NCBI GenBank assembly: GCA_021831785.1
Contig: JAKBMB010000006.1
Span: forward strand, 145,559-209,558
Length of the DNA: 64,000 nt
Direction of reading: 5' to 3'
Origin: Deltaproteobacteria bacterium
GTDB lineage: Bacteria > Desulfobacterota > Binatia > Binatales > Binataceae
Both the position numbers and the translations under genes were made by a program. The notes beneath the pieces are model-generated. The model was not told the origin of the DNA. It worked only from the letters and a program-made list of their open reading frames with translations, and searched no databases. This document shows, in pieces, positions 34,519 through 45,210 of the stretch (position 1 is its first letter; each line of letters starts with the position of its first letter).

Positions 34519-37500
34519 TTGCGCAGAAGTATTAGAGAAGCGATCGAGGAGCTTAAAGCCCGGCTAGAGCAGGCCGAGGCGCGGCGCTTTCCGGTAAGCG
34601 GCCTTAAGGGAGCAGCCTTTGCCTTGCTGATGCGCGAGGCCGTGGTGGGGCTCGAGCGCCCGATTCTCGCGGTGGCGCCCTCCGCACGCGAGGCCGAGGC
34701 TCTGGCCGGCGAGGTCGCCTTGTTCATGGGCGAGGCCATCGACGCTGAGCCGCTTAAGCGCGGGCTGCATCTTTTGCCGGCGTGGGAGAGCGCCCCGCTG
34801 GCTGCGGTTTCTCCCTCGGTGAACACGCAAGCCGCGCAGTTCGTCGCGCTCTTGGCCCTGTTGCGCGCGCGCCGGCCGCTGGTGGTCACCTCGGTCGAGG
34901 CATTGATGACCAGGACGCTCGCGCGACGGAATTTCTCCGCCTCGCTGATGCGAATTTCGCCGGGCGAGCAAATCGATTTCGAGGGATTGATCGAAGCTCT
35001 GAGCGAGGCCGGATATCAGCGCGTTCCCCAGGTGGAGGAACTCGGCGATTTCAGCGTGCGCGGCGGAATCCTCGACGTCTTCTCGCCCGCCCATGCGCGG
35101 CCCTTTCGGCTCGAGCTCGACGGCGAAACGGTGGTTTCTCTGCGCTGCTTCGAGCTCGGCAGCCAGCGCTCGCTCGGGCCGATGCAGGAAGTCTTCGTAA
35201 TCGCAGCACGCTATGTCGGCGCGAAGCCGCTCAAGGAGCGCAAGCTCCATGAGCGCGTCGGCGCGCGCGCGGCTGACATCGGCCTGCTCAAGAAGGAGCT
35301 CGGGGAAATAAACGAAGCCCTGGAGAACGGCCTGTTGTTCCCCGGCGCGGAGCTCCTGCTGCCGTACATTTATCCGGCCGGGCTGGATTCGCTTTTTGCC
35401 TACCTGCCCGAAAACACGCTGGTATGGATGCACGAATCCGGCCGCGTCTTAGCCGAAGCTCGGCGGTTTGCCGAGCGCGTCGCGCAAGAGGCCGAGCGCT
35501 GTCAGGGCTTGCCCGCCTTTTATCCTGAGCCGCGGCTGTTGTACCTCTCGCTCGCCGAGCTGGAGCAAGCCCTAGAGCGTCTGCCGGCGGTCCAGGTCAA
35601 CTCGCTGGTCACGATGGCGGCGCCGCGCGAGGGCTACGCGGTGCCGATCGAGGTCGAATGCAAACCGAGCCTTAAGCTCGTAGAGGCGGGCGATGACGCA
35701 CGCAAGGTGCCGTCGTTCCCGCCGCTTATCGCCCAACTCAAGGACATCCAGCGCGCGCAGGGGCGCGCGGTGATGGTGGTCGAAGGGCAAAGCCAGGCGG
35801 CCCGCCTTCGTCGCCATCTCGAAGCTTACGAGATCGGAGTCAACGCCGAGCTTAAGCGCTTCGGCGACCTCTTCGACCAACTCGACTACCGGCCGGCCAT
35901 TTTGGGCGGTGAGATCGGCGCCGGCTGCGCGCTCGAGCTTGACGGCATTTACATCTACGGCGAAGAAGACCTCTTCGGCGAGCCCCGCGTGCGCCGCCGC
36001 ACCCGCCCGTCGGTAAAAGGGCTTCTCACCAGCCTGACGGAACTCACGCCCGGCACTCCGGTGGTTCATCTGGACCACGGGATCGGACTCTACCGCGGGC
36101 TGACCCATCTGCGCGTAAGCGACACCGAGGGCGACTTTCTGAATCTAGGGTACGCCGACAACGATACGCTCTACGTGCCGGTCGAGCGAATTAACCTGGT
36201 ACAGCGCTACGTTGGCGGCGACGGCGGCGAGCCCAAGCTTGACCGCCTGGGCAGCGGTTCGTGGGAAAAGGTCAAGCGGCGCACTAAGCAAGCGCTGCTG
36301 GCGATGGCGGCCGAACTGCTGGAGGTTCATGCCGCGCGCGAGGTCGAGGAAGGCTACGCCTTCGCGCCGCCGACGGGCAGCGACTACGAGGAGTTCGTGA
36401 GCGGCTTCGAGTTCGAGGAAACCCCCGACCAGCAGGCGGCGATCGACGATGTCATAGGCGATCTGACCCAGCCCAAGCCGATGGACCGGCTGATCTGCGG
36501 GGATGCAGGGTTTGGCAAGACCGAGGTGGCGCTGCGCGCCGCGTTCGTGGTAGCGATGGAAGGTTTGCAGGTCGCGATGCTTGCCCCGACGACAGTGTTG
36601 GCTCAGCAGCATTTCAACAGCTTCGTCAAGCGCTTCAAAGGCTTTCCCGTGCGCGTGGGGATGCTTTCGCGCTTCGTCGGCCCCAAACCGAGCAGGGCGC
36701 TCATCGAGGACCTCAAAACCGGCCGCCTGGATCTCGTGATCGGGACTCATCGCTTGCTGCAAAGCGACGTTCAGTTCAAACGTTTGGGCCTGCTCATCGT
36801 CGATGAAGAACAGCGCTTCGGCGTCCGGCACAAGGAGCGAATCAAGAAGCTGCGCAGGCTGGTCGATGTGCTGACGCTAGCCGCGACGCCGATCCCGCGC
36901 ACGTTGCAGATGGCGATGGTCGGAATCCGCGACCTTTCGGTAATCCAGACGCCTCCGATCGACCGCCAGGCCGTGCGAACCTTCGTCGCTCACTTCGACG
37001 ACGGCCTCATCCGCGAAGTGGCGCTGCGCGAGCTCAACCGCGGCGGACAGGTGTTCTTCGTCCATAACCGAGTGGAGAATATACACTACGTCGCGCGCCA
37101 TCTGCGGTCTTTGCTCCCCGAGGCGAAGATCGCCGTGGCGCACGGACAGATGGCCGAGGACGAGCTCGAGCGGGTGATGAGCGAGTTTATCGAAAACAAG
37201 GTGAACTTTCTGGTTTGCTCGGCGATTATCGAATCCGGCCTCGATATTCCCAACGCCAACACCATAATTATCAACCGCGCCGACCATTTCGGCCTCTCCC
37301 AACTCTACCAACTGCGGGGCCGCGTCGGCCGTTCGCGTAACAAGGCGTACGCCTATCTGCTGATTCCGGGCGAACATCTTATTACCCGCGAAGCTAAGCG
37401 CAGAATCGAGTTGTTCTGCGAGCTCGAAGACCTGGGCAGCGGCTTCAAGATCGCCCTCCATGACCTGGAGCTGCGCGGAGCGGGTAATTTGCTCGGCAGT

Positions 37501-38094
37501 GAGCAGTCCGGAAGTATCGCGGCCGTTGGCTTCGAGTTATATACCGAGATGCTGGAGCAGGCAGTCAACGAACTGCGCGGCAAACCGGCCCGCGCCGAGG
37601 TCGAGCCCGAGCTCCAGCTCGGCGTGCCCGCTTACATACCGCAGGCGTTTGTTCCGGACGAAAACGAGCGCTTAGTAATCTACCGGCGCCTGGCGCGGGT
37701 CGACTCGGTCGAAGAGCTGGATGACATGCGCGCGGAGCTGCGCGATCGTTTCGGTCCGCTGCCCACACTGGTCGAAAACCTGCTCAGAATAATGAATCTG
37801 CGCCGTCGCCTGCGCGTGCTCATGATCGTGAGCGCGCACGCGCGACGGGGCACAATCGAGTTCAGGTTTCATCCGCAAGCGCCGATCGAGGGTGAACGAC
37901 TGGTGGCCGTGGTCAACGCCAATCGGCGCCGGCTGCGCCTGACGCCCGACTTAAGACTGAGCGTGCAGGTCGAAAATCGAAGCTATGAGGAACTGTTCGA
38001 CGAGGTCGAAGCCGTGCTCGACGCCGTCGAGCGCGGCGCAGCGACGCGCGGCGCCGAAAAGGCGGTAAACGCGACGCGCAGCTACCTGAACTAG
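34519..38094 (+). CDS. mfd: Transcription-repair coupling factor Mfd
   Basis: Full-length Mfd of 1191 residues. It removes RNA polymerase stalled at DNA damage and recruits UvrA. Order: N-terminal UvrB-like region (1-~340), RNA-polymerase-interacting domain (near 500-560, [16 protein letters not shown]), SF2 translocase with Walker [10 protein letters not shown] near 660 and DEEQ near 760, and C-terminal TRCF domain near 1030-1130. The start is TTG at 34519; no in-frame ATG fits the N-terminus better. uvrA lies 2.2 kb downstream on the same strand. Confidence 0.95.
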   Translation: MRRSIREAIEELKARLEQAEARRFPVSGLKGAAFALLMREAVVGLERPILAVAPSAREAEALAGEVALFMGEAIDAEPLKRGLHLLPAWESAPLAAVSPSVNTQAAQFVALLALLRARRPLVVTSVEALMTRTLARRNFSASLMRISPGEQIDFEGLIEALSEAGYQRVPQVEELGDFSVRGGILDVFSPAHARPFRLELDGETVVSLRCFELGSQRSLGPMQEVFVIAARYVGAKPLKERKLHERVGARAADIGLLKKELGEINEALENGLLFPGAELLLPYIYPAGLDSLFAYLPENTLVWMHESGRVLAEARRFAERVAQEAERCQGLPAFYPEPRLLYLSLAELEQALERLPAVQVNSLVTMAAPREGYAVPIEVECKPSLKLVEAGDDARKVPSFPPLIAQLKDIQRAQGRAVMVVEGQSQAARLRRHLEAYEIGVNAELKRFGDLFDQLDYRPAILGGEIGAGCALELDGIYIYGEEDLFGEPRVRRRTRPSVKGLLTSLTELTPGTPVVHLDHGIGLYRGLTHLRVSDTEGDFLNLGYADNDTLYVPVERINLVQRYVGGDGGEPKLDRLGSGSWEKVKRRTKQALLAMAAELLEVHAAREVEEGYAFAPPTGSDYEEFVSGFEFEETPDQQAAIDDVIGDLTQPKPMDRLICGDAGFGKTEVALRAAFVVAMEGLQVAMLAPTTVLAQQHFNSFVKRFKGFPVRVGMLSRFVGPKPSRALIEDLKTGRLDLVIGTHRLLQSDVQFKRLGLLIVDEEQRFGVRHKERIKKLRRLVDVLTLAATPIPRTLQMAMVGIRDLSVIQTPPIDRQAVRTFVAHFDDGLIREVALRELNRGGQVFFVHNRVENIHYVARHLRSLLPEAKIAVAHGQMAEDELERVMSEFIENKVNFLVCSAIIESGLDIPNANTIIINRADHFGLSQLYQLRGRVGRSRNKAYAYLLIPGEHLITREAKRRIELFCELEDLGSGFKIALHDLELRGAGNLLGSEQSGSIAAVGFELYTEMLEQAVNELRGKPARAEVEPELQLGVPAYIPQAFVPDENERLVIYRRLARVDSVEELDDMRAELRDRFGPLPTLVENLLRIMNLRRRLRVLMIVSAHARRGTIEFRFHPQAPIEGERLVAVVNANRRRLRLTPDLRLSVQVENRSYEELFDEVEAVLDAVERGAATRGAEKAVNATRSYLN

Positions 38095-38120
38095 CGCGCG
38101 CATATGCGGGAGGACACGCA

Positions 38121-39221
38121 GTGATGAAATACCCGGCGCGGGGCCGCCGGACGCCGCGGCCGGCGGGCACGGCCGCAACGACGCTCGACGCGGGACGTGC
38201 GCCGAAGGACCCAAGCGCGGCGCGCGCATGCTGCGCTCGGCTCGCGCGAAGCTCATTGCGCGCGCTGCTGGCCGTCGCCGCGGCGACGCTGCTCGCTTTG
38301 GGCTGCGCAAAGCCGGCCGTGGCGCAGGAAGTGGTGGACCAAGTGGTCGCCAGCGTGGACGGCGACCCGATAACTGTGGACGACGTCAGAGAGTACGCGC
38401 GCAAACGGGGAGTTAATTTGGCGCCCGACGACATGGGCCGCTCCGAGGCCTTCCGCCAAGCGCTGCGCGGCACGATTGACGAGCGCTTGTTCGAGCAAGA
38501 GCTCAAGAGCGTAAGCGGCGAGGTCGATGATGCCATGGTTGACCGCTATATCAAGAGCGTCAACGCGCAAAACCACGTCACCGACAAGGAGCTTCAAGAC
38601 GCGCTGCGCGCCAACAAGGTGAGCTATGAGGAATTTCGCAATCGCGCGCGCGAACAAGTCGAGCGAATGGTGCTAATCCAGCGCGAGGTTCGCGGCAAGA
38701 TAACCATTCCCGACGACCAGATCCAAGCCTACTACAAGAGCCATCAAGCCGAATTCCTGGTCAAGGACGAACGCTACCGGATCGCGCAGATCCTTATCGC
38801 AACCGACGACCATAGCTCGGCCCGGGAAATCGCCCGGGCTCGCAGCCGGGCCGTGTTGATACACAGGCGCCTATTGGAAGGCCAAAACTTTGCCGATCTC
38901 GCGCAGAAGTTCTCCGACGACGCCTCCAAAAGCAGCGGCGGCGACCTCGGCTGGTTCAAGCCGAGCGAGTTGCTCGATGAGGTAAGAGCGGCCGTCGTCG
39001 ATCTCAAGGTCGGAGAAGTTTCCCCAGTAGTGCAGACCTCGCACGGCTTCCACATCCTGAAACTGGAGGACCACGAAAAACCCGGGCTGAGGCCACTTCC
39101 CAAAGTTAAGGAAGAGATCGAAGACAAGCTGGTCATGCAGCGGCTGGAAACGGAGTTTAAGCGCTGGCTGCGTGACGACCTGGCCAAGAAACACGTTGTC
39201 GAATCCAATCTCTCAAAATAG
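38121..39221 (+). CDS. surA: SurA-like peptidyl-prolyl isomerase (periplasmic chaperone)
   Basis: Protein of 366 residues with a SurA N-terminal chaperone domain (VVDQVVASVDGDPITVDDVREY) and one parvulin domain (YRIAQILIATDD...FSDDASKSSGGDLGWFKPSEL...SPVVQTSHGFHILKL). The exported part follows a hydrophobic segment ending LLALGCAKPAVAQ, which also fits a lipobox. About 45 arginine/alanine-rich residues precede that segment, unusual for a signal peptide. A TTG at 38259 would give a normal length but lacks a clear ribosome-binding site. E. coli SurA has two parvulin domains; here there is one. Confidence 0.88.
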   Translation: MMKYPARGRRTPRPAGTAATTLDAGRAPKDPSAARACCARLARSSLRALLAVAAATLLALGCAKPAVAQEVVDQVVASVDGDPITVDDVREYARKRGVNLAPDDMGRSEAFRQALRGTIDERLFEQELKSVSGEVDDAMVDRYIKSVNAQNHVTDKELQDALRANKVSYEEFRNRAREQVERMVLIQREVRGKITIPDDQIQAYYKSHQAEFLVKDERYRIAQILIATDDHSSAREIARARSRAVLIHRRLLEGQNFADLAQKFSDDASKSSGGDLGWFKPSELLDEVRAAVVDLKVGEVSPVVQTSHGFHILKLEDHEKPGLRPLPKVKEEIEDKLVMQRLETEFKRWLRDDLAKKHVVESNLSK

Positions 39222-40290
39222 CGCCAGGGTCAGCGAGGGAAAATCCGCTGGGCGCGGCGCCGGCGCAGCGCCGCTGGTGGTCAGCATGGGCGACCCCGCC
39301 GGCATCGGCCCGGAGGTCATCCTCAAGGCCTGCGCGGTCTTGGCTGATGAGCAGGCTCCTGCTCGGCTTCTGGTGGTCGGCGACTTTGACGCCATGCGCG
39401 CGGCAGCGAAGAAATTGGGCGATGTGCCCGCGCCGTATCGTTGGCGCAAGGGCGAGCCGCTTTTTGCCCCGCGCCGCGGGCTCGCGGTCTTCGAGACGAG
39501 CAACCTTTCCGCTGCTGCCAGACGCCCCGGACGCCCCACCGTCGAGGGCGCGGAGGCCGCTTACCAATACATAGTGGCCGCGGCACGCATGGTGCTCAGG
39601 CAAGAGGCATGCGGCCTAGTAACCGCGCCGATCAGCAAGCACTGGCTTAACCGCGCCGGCCATCAGTTTGCGGGTCATTCCGAGTTGTTGGCTGAACTAT
39701 GCCGGGTGAAGCTATGGCGGATGATGTTCGCCGGCGAGCAGCTCAGGCTGGCGCTGGTCACCGTGCATATGGCGTTGGCCAAGGTCCCCGCGGCGCTTAC
39801 GCGCGAGGGCGTGTTCCGAACGATCGTGCTTTTGGCCGACCATCTGCGCCTGCGGCTCGGTATCGCAAAGCCGCGCCTGATCGTGCTCGGCTTAAATCCG
39901 CACGCCGGCGAGAACGGGCTCTTCGGCGACGAGGAGGCCCGGGTGATTGCGCCCGCGATAGAACGCGCGCGACGCGCCGGATTGGACGCGCGCGGACCGG
40001 TGGTGCCCGATACCGCGTTCGCGCGCCCGGGCGGAAGGTTCGAGTTCGACGGCGCCGTAGCGATGTATCACGACCAGGGCTTGCTCCCGTTAAAGACGCT
40101 GGAGTTCGATCGCGCCGTCAATGTCACCCTGGGCTTGCCCTTTGTGCGCACCTCGCCCGACCATGGGACCGCTTTCGATATCGCGGGCCGCAATCAAGCC
40201 AACCCGACGAGCATGAAGGCTGCGATTGAATACGCCTGGCGTGCCGCGGCCGCCCTTGGGCCCCAGAGGCGGCGCGCTGCCGGCGCTTAG
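39172..40290 (+). CDS. pdxA: 4-Hydroxythreonine-4-phosphate dehydrogenase PdxA
   Basis: Pyridoxal 5'-phosphate biosynthesis enzyme of up to 372 residues. Characteristic motifs are [47 protein letters not shown] and [10 protein letters not shown]; the histidines in these bind the divalent metal. The first ~35 residues overlap the surA gene and are not family-like. A TTG at 39196, or a GTG shortly before SMGDPAG, could be the true start. The surA-pdxA adjacency is common in proteobacteria. Confidence 0.92.
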   Translation: MTTWPRNTLSNPISQNSARVSEGKSAGRGAGAAPLVVSMGDPAGIGPEVILKACAVLADEQAPARLLVVGDFDAMRAAAKKLGDVPAPYRWRKGEPLFAPRRGLAVFETSNLSAAARRPGRPTVEGAEAAYQYIVAAARMVLRQEACGLVTAPISKHWLNRAGHQFAGHSELLAELCRVKLWRMMFAGEQLRLALVTVHMALAKVPAALTREGVFRTIVLLADHLRLRLGIAKPRLIVLGLNPHAGENGLFGDEEARVIAPAIERARRAGLDARGPVVPDTAFARPGGRFEFDGAVAMYHDQGLLPLKTLEFDRAVNVTLGLPFVRTSPDHGTAFDIAGRNQANPTSMKAAIEYAWRAAAALGPQRRRAAGA

Positions 40291-40300
40291 GACGCGAGAT

Positions 40301-43129
40301 ATGGCTAACCGGATAACCCTCAGAGGCGCGCGCCAGCACAACCTCAAAGACATCGATCTTGAGATCCCCCGCGACCGGCTGGTGGTGATCACCGGATTGT
40401 CCGGTTCCGGCAAGTCCTCGCTCGCCTTCGACACGATCTACGCCGAGGGTCAGCGGCGCTATGTGGAGTCGCTCTCGGCCTACGCGCGCCAATTTCTCGA
40501 ACAGATGGAGAAACCCGACGTTGACTCCATCGAAGGTCTTTCGCCCGCGATTTCGATCGAGCAGAAGAGCGCTTCGAACAACCCTCGATCTACGGTCGGC
40601 ACCATCACCGAAATCTACGACTACCTGCGCCTGTTGTTCGCGCGCGTCGGGCGTCCGTTCTGCTACAACTGCGGGCGCGAGATCACGACCCAGACCGTGC
40701 AGCAGATTGTCGACCGAATCATGACCTGGCCCGAGACCACGCGGGTTCAGATACTCGCGCCAATCGTGCGCGGGCGCAAGGGTGAATATCGCAAAGAGCT
40801 CAACGATTTGCGCCACGCCGGGTTCGTGCGGGCAAAAATCGACGGCCAACTGCGCGATCTCGGCGATGAAATCGCGCTCAACAAGAACCGCCACCACACG
40901 ATTGAGGTTGTGGTTGACCGGCTGGCGATTCGCGGCGGAATCGAAAAGCGGTTGGCGGATTCTTTGGAGGTCGCGTTCAGGCACGGCGGCGATCTGCTTA
41001 AAATCGAACGGCTGGGTGAGGACGCCGGCGAAGAAATCTACTTTAGTCAGCGCTTTGCGTGCGTGGAATGCGGCACGTCGTACCCGGAAATTACTCCGCG
41101 GATGTTCTCCTTTAACAGTCCGCACGGGGCCTGTCCGAATTGCTCCGGAATCGGCGCGGTGACCTATTTCGATCCGGATTTGGTCGTCGCCGACGGCGAG
41201 TTGAGCCTGTCGCAGGGCGCGCTCGCTCCGTGGACCGGCCACGGCGTGCGCCTGGTGCTGGAGGCGCTGGCCGCGCATTACGGCTTCAGCCTCGACCAGA
41301 GTTGGAAGAGCCTGCCGCCCCGGGTCCGCAAGGCGATCCTCTACGGCTCGGGGGATGAGGAGATCGAGCTCTATCGCGGGCGCGACGGCGGCCGACACGC
41401 CTATCGGCGGCCGTTCGAAGGCGTGCTGGCCTGGCTGGAACGGCGCCACCGCGAGAGCGAGTGGGGCAGCGTGCGGCACTCGCTCGAAGGGTACATGAGC
41501 AAGCGCCCCTGTCCGGTCTGCAACGGAAGCCGGCTTAAGAAGGAAAGTCTTTACGTTCGCTTCAACGGCCGATCGATTCATGAGGTCGTGGCGATGACGG
41601 TCGGCGAGGCGCTGGCGTTCTTTTCGGCGCCGGAGCTGAGCGCGCAGGAGGCGGAGATTGCGCGCCTGCTTCTGAAGGAGATAGGCGAGCGGCTGAGATT
41701 CATGACCGACGTCGGCCTCGACTATCTGACGCTTGATCGCGCCGCCGAGACGCTGGCCGGCGGTGAAGGCCAGCGCATCCGGCTGGCCACCCAGATCGGC
41801 TCAAGCCTGGTCGGCGTGCTCTACGTGCTGGACGAGCCTTCGATCGGCCTTCATCCGCGCGACAATGCCCGCTTGCTGGGCACGCTCAAGCGCCTTCGCG
41901 ACCTGGGGAACACCGTGCTGGTAGTGGAGCACGATCGCGAAATGATGCTGCAGGCGGACCATCTGGTTGACATGGGCCCCGGCGCGGGGGCCGAGGGCGG
42001 CTATGTCGTCGCGCAAGGCTCGCCCGAGGAGGTGATGCGCAACGCGGCCTCGCTCACCGGCCAGTACCTGTCAGGGGCGCTCGAAATTCCGGTTCCGGGC
42101 CGGCGCCGCGCGCCGGGCGCGCGATGGCTTACGATCAAAGGGGCGCGGCAGAACAATTTGCGCGAGCTTACGGCCGCCTTCCCGCTCGGCGTGATCACCT
42201 GCGTCACCGGGGTCTCGGGTTCCGGCAAATCCACCCTGATCCTCGACACGTTGTATAAGGCCCTGGCGCACAAGCTTAACGGCAGCCATGAGCGCGCCGG
42301 GGCTTTCGATCGCATCGAAGGCCTGGAGCATCTGGACAAGGTAATCAACGTCGACCAGGCGCCTATCGGACGCACCCCGCGCTCGAACCCGGCCACGTAC
42401 ACCGGCATGTTTACGCCGGTGCGGGAGCTCTTCGCGCGTCTGCCCGAGGCGCGGATGCGCGGTTATGGGCCGGGGCGCTTTTCCTTTAATGTCAAAGGCG
42501 GGCGCTGCGAGGCTTGCGAGGGCGGCGGCGTGATCACGATCGAGATGCACTTTCTGCCCGACGTTTACGTCACCTGCGAAGTGTGCGGCGGGCGCCGCTA
42601 CAACCGCGACACGCTCGAGATTCGTTACAAGGGCAAGAACATCGCCGAGGTGCTGGATTTGAGCGTGGGCGAGGCGATTCAGTTGCTCGGCACGGTGCCG
42701 ATGATCAGGCACCGGCTGGAAACGCTGCGCGAAGTCGGACTCGACTACATTCGCCTCGGCCAGCCCGCGACGACGCTGTCGGGCGGAGAAGCGCAGCGGA
42801 TCAAGCTCGCTAAAGAGCTCTCGCGCCGCGCCACCGGCCGCACGCTGTATATCCTGGACGAGCCGACTACCGGCTTGCACTTCGAAGACATCAAGAAGCT
42901 TCTGCTGGTGCTGGGGCGGTTGGCGGACACGGGAAATACCGTGATCATCATCGAGCACAATCTCGACGTGGTTAAAACCGCGGACTATATCATCGACTTA
43001 GGGCCGGAGGGCGGTAATGACGGCGGCCGCGTAGTAGCCGTCGGAACCCCGGAACAAATCGCCCGGTCGCCGCATTCGTACACCGGCCACTATCTTCGCC
43101 AAGTTCTGAGCGAGCGCGCCGCCGCGTAA
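40301..43129 (+). CDS. uvrA: Excinuclease ABC subunit UvrA
   Basis: Full-length UvrA of 942 residues, the damage-sensing ATPase of nucleotide excision repair. Two ABC modules: Walker [10 protein letters not shown] (32-40) and [11 protein letters not shown] in the second half, each with signature and Walker B regions ([49 protein letters not shown]). The zinc-binding CPVC...C and CEAC...CEVC motifs are present. The ATG at 40301 starts the standard [16 protein letters not shown], ten bases after pdxA. Confidence 0.97.
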   Translation: MANRITLRGARQHNLKDIDLEIPRDRLVVITGLSGSGKSSLAFDTIYAEGQRRYVESLSAYARQFLEQMEKPDVDSIEGLSPAISIEQKSASNNPRSTVGTITEIYDYLRLLFARVGRPFCYNCGREITTQTVQQIVDRIMTWPETTRVQILAPIVRGRKGEYRKELNDLRHAGFVRAKIDGQLRDLGDEIALNKNRHHTIEVVVDRLAIRGGIEKRLADSLEVAFRHGGDLLKIERLGEDAGEEIYFSQRFACVECGTSYPEITPRMFSFNSPHGACPNCSGIGAVTYFDPDLVVADGELSLSQGALAPWTGHGVRLVLEALAAHYGFSLDQSWKSLPPRVRKAILYGSGDEEIELYRGRDGGRHAYRRPFEGVLAWLERRHRESEWGSVRHSLEGYMSKRPCPVCNGSRLKKESLYVRFNGRSIHEVVAMTVGEALAFFSAPELSAQEAEIARLLLKEIGERLRFMTDVGLDYLTLDRAAETLAGGEGQRIRLATQIGSSLVGVLYVLDEPSIGLHPRDNARLLGTLKRLRDLGNTVLVVEHDREMMLQADHLVDMGPGAGAEGGYVVAQGSPEEVMRNAASLTGQYLSGALEIPVPGRRRAPGARWLTIKGARQNNLRELTAAFPLGVITCVTGVSGSGKSTLILDTLYKALAHKLNGSHERAGAFDRIEGLEHLDKVINVDQAPIGRTPRSNPATYTGMFTPVRELFARLPEARMRGYGPGRFSFNVKGGRCEACEGGGVITIEMHFLPDVYVTCEVCGGRRYNRDTLEIRYKGKNIAEVLDLSVGEAIQLLGTVPMIRHRLETLREVGLDYIRLGQPATTLSGGEAQRIKLAKELSRRATGRTLYILDEPTTGLHFEDIKKLLLVLGRLADTGNTVIIIEHNLDVVKTADYIIDLGPEGGNDGGRVVAVGTPEQIARSPHSYTGHYLRQVLSERAAA

Positions 43130-43164
43130 AGCAGATCTCTCTCCGAGCGCAAAACCTCGGCCGT

Positions 43165-43178
43165 CGCCGCGCGCGGCG
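43165..43178. terminator. Palindrome between convergent uvrA and DUF488 genes
   Basis: CGCCGCGCGCGGCG is a perfect 14-base palindrome with imperfect pairing continuing outward. It lies in the 81-base gap between two convergent genes and is followed by a short T run on the + strand (CTTTCC). A bidirectional terminator is plausible but not certain. Confidence 0.4.
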
Positions 43179-43210
43179 GGCGGCTTTCCGATCGCGAACC
43201 TAATGAGGAG

Positions 43211-43831
43211 TTAGCCGGAACTGAACGGCACGCGCTGGAGGGGCGCCGGATAGGTAAGCCAGCCGTCGCGTGCCACCGCGAACGGGGTCAAGACGTGTTC
43301 GGCCAGTCGTCCGTCGGGCATGATGTGGACGACTTCGTATCCGCGCGCGAGAAGCTGGTCTGCGATGAGCCGCCGATGGCATTGCCACCATAAGCCCTCC
43401 GCGCACATGAGCGCCGCCCGCCCTGCCTGTGCGTGTCCGCACGCAGACAGGTTATCGCGCGCCAAAGAGGTAAGCCTGACCAGCGCGGCCTGAAATTCTT
43501 CGCTACGCATATGCGCGGCGTAGGCGCGAAAGCCCGCTTGCTCCCATCCCGCGTACGCAGCATCCTCATCCATTAGGCGCCGGCGGCCGCCGAGGCCCGC
43601 AAGCCATAGATAGTCGATTCCGCAGTCGCCCAAGCGCCCCTTGAGCCACTCCAGGCTGAACTGGGGCCAGCGCTTCGAGTGGGGAAAGCGCCGCACATCC
43701 GCGACCAGCTTCACGCCGGCGGCCGAGAGCAACTCAAGCAGGCGGTCAGCGCTGTGGTTGGAGTGGCCGACCGTGAATATGGTGGCGCACCCGGCGCCTT
43801 CATCGCTTCGCGCCGCCGCCGCGTCCTGCAT
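43211..43831 (-). CDS. DUF488 family protein
   Basis: Protein of about 206 residues with the DUF488 hallmarks: FTVGHSNHSADRLLELLSAAGV near the N-terminus, DVRRFPHSKRWPQFS, and late CAEGLWWQCHRRLIADQL, where paired cysteines and the CHR motif occur. Function of the family is unknown. Start is uncertain: ATG 43831 follows CCAGGG and overlaps the upstream peptidase gene by 32 bases; ATGs at 43855 or further upstream would lengthen that overlap. Confidence 0.82.
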   Translation of the reverse strand: MQDAAAARSDEGAGCATIFTVGHSNHSADRLLELLSAAGVKLVADVRRFPHSKRWPQFSLEWLKGRLGDCGIDYLWLAGLGGRRRLMDEDAAYAGWEQAGFRAYAAHMRSEEFQAALVRLTSLARDNLSACGHAQAGRAALMCAEGLWWQCHRRLIADQLLARGYEVVHIMPDGRLAEHVLTPFAVARDGWLTYPAPLQRVPFSSG

Positions 43832-45185
43832 CCCTGGCAGTTTGCCCCGGCACATGGAGCGCCGCCTCCTTTTGATTGGCCACGGCGACCAGAATATAGC
43901 TGTCCGGGTGGAGATAACGCTGCGCCGCACCTTGCACGTCGGACACCGTCACGGCATCGATAAGCTTCGGGTATTTTTCGGCGTAATCCAGCCCCAATCC
44001 GTACAGCTCCACCTGGATTAAAAAGGACGCGATCGCGCTCTGCCGGTCGAGCTTGAGCGGGAAGCTGCCGATAAGAAACTTTTTCGCCGATTCGAGGTCA
44101 GCCTGGGACACGGGCTGCGCTTGAATCTCGCGCAACTGTTCGAGCACCAGTTTGACGGCTTCGTTGGCGCTTGAGTTTTTCGTCTGCAGCACCACCTCGA
44201 AGGAGCCGGGAAACTTGCCCGCGCTGAAGGTGCTGGCAACGGAGTACGCCAGACCCTGCTTGGAGCGCACTACCTTCACCAGACGCGAGGCAAACCCGCC
44301 GCCGCCCAGGATATAGTTCATCACCTGGAGCCGGTAAAAGTCCGGGTTGGAGCGCGCGATGCCGCCGAAGCCCAGCGCGATGTTGGCCTGCGTGACGTTG
44401 CGGTCGATCGTCGTGAGATGGGCCCCGGCGGGCACCTGGGGAGTCTCGGGCTCCGGCTGCGGCGGCACCGCCCCCTTAAGCTTTGCCAGATCATGTTCGA
44501 GCTCGGCGTGAAGCTGCCCGGCCTCCACGTCGCCGACAACCGCGATCACCGCGCTGCCGGCGCGGTAGTGCGCGTGGTAGAAGGCGCGCACGTCGGCCGG
44601 GGTCAGCTTTTCGACCGAATCGATATCGCCGCTCGGCAGATGGCCGTACGGCTGATGGTCAAACAGCAGCTCGGTAAAGGTCCTTCGGGCGACGTAGCCC
44701 GGCTCTTCTTCCGCGGACCTAAGCGCCGCGATATGCTCGGCCTTCTTGCGCATGATGTCGTCGTCGCGCAGCGCCGGCTCGGTGAGAACCGACGCCAAAA
44801 GGCCCAGTGTTTCGTGAAAGTAGCGCGCCAGCGAAACGCAGTTCGCGCTGGCGTAGTCGCGCCCGGCGTCGACGCCCAAGGAACTGCCCATGAAGTCTAT
44901 CTTCCGGTTCAACTGCTCCGCGCTCAACTGACGAGTGCCTTCGCTCAGACTTGCCGCAGTGAGGTTGGCAAGCCCGGCCTTCTCCGCTGGATCACGCCGC
45001 GCTCCGGCATCGAAGGCGATCGATATCGTGACCATCGGCAGTTGATGCTGCTCGGAAACCAGCAGCACCGCTCCGTTGTCCAGCACGGTGCGCTTGATTT
45101 CCAGGGCCCAGCACTGCCGCGCGCCGTAGGCGAGCAGTGCTACGGCCGCGAGCAACAGACCTATACGCCGTCCTGTTCTGCTCAC
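43800..45185 (-). CDS. M16 peptidase-like protein lacking the zinc motif
   Basis: M16 (insulinase) fold protein of 461 residues with an N-terminal signal sequence (IGLLLAAVALLAYGARQCWA). Where active members have HxxEH, residues 73-77 read ANLTA, so it cannot bind catalytic zinc there. The second-half Arg/Tyr segment (SKQGLAYSVAS) that shapes the substrate site is kept. It follows the active M16 gene by 25 bases. The two probably form an exported heterodimer, as in mitochondrial processing peptidase and other two-gene M16 pairs. Confidence 0.88.
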   Translation of the reverse strand: MSRTGRRIGLLLAAVALLAYGARQCWALEIKRTVLDNGAVLLVSEQHQLPMVTISIAFDAGARRDPAEKAGLANLTAASLSEGTRQLSAEQLNRKIDFMGSSLGVDAGRDYASANCVSLARYFHETLGLLASVLTEPALRDDDIMRKKAEHIAALRSAEEEPGYVARRTFTELLFDHQPYGHLPSGDIDSVEKLTPADVRAFYHAHYRAGSAVIAVVGDVEAGQLHAELEHDLAKLKGAVPPQPEPETPQVPAGAHLTTIDRNVTQANIALGFGGIARSNPDFYRLQVMNYILGGGGFASRLVKVVRSKQGLAYSVASTFSAGKFPGSFEVVLQTKNSSANEAVKLVLEQLREIQAQPVSQADLESAKKFLIGSFPLKLDRQSAIASFLIQVELYGLGLDYAEKYPKLIDAVTVSDVQGAAQRYLHPDSYILVAVANQKEAALHVPGQTARDAGRGGGAKR

Positions 45186-45210
45186 CGTGTTTCGCTCTTG
45201 CGCGCGGGTG

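Noticed and set aside
40124..41581. Long open frame (485 codons) on the - strand
   Set aside because: Antisense to uvrA; no recognisable protein features.
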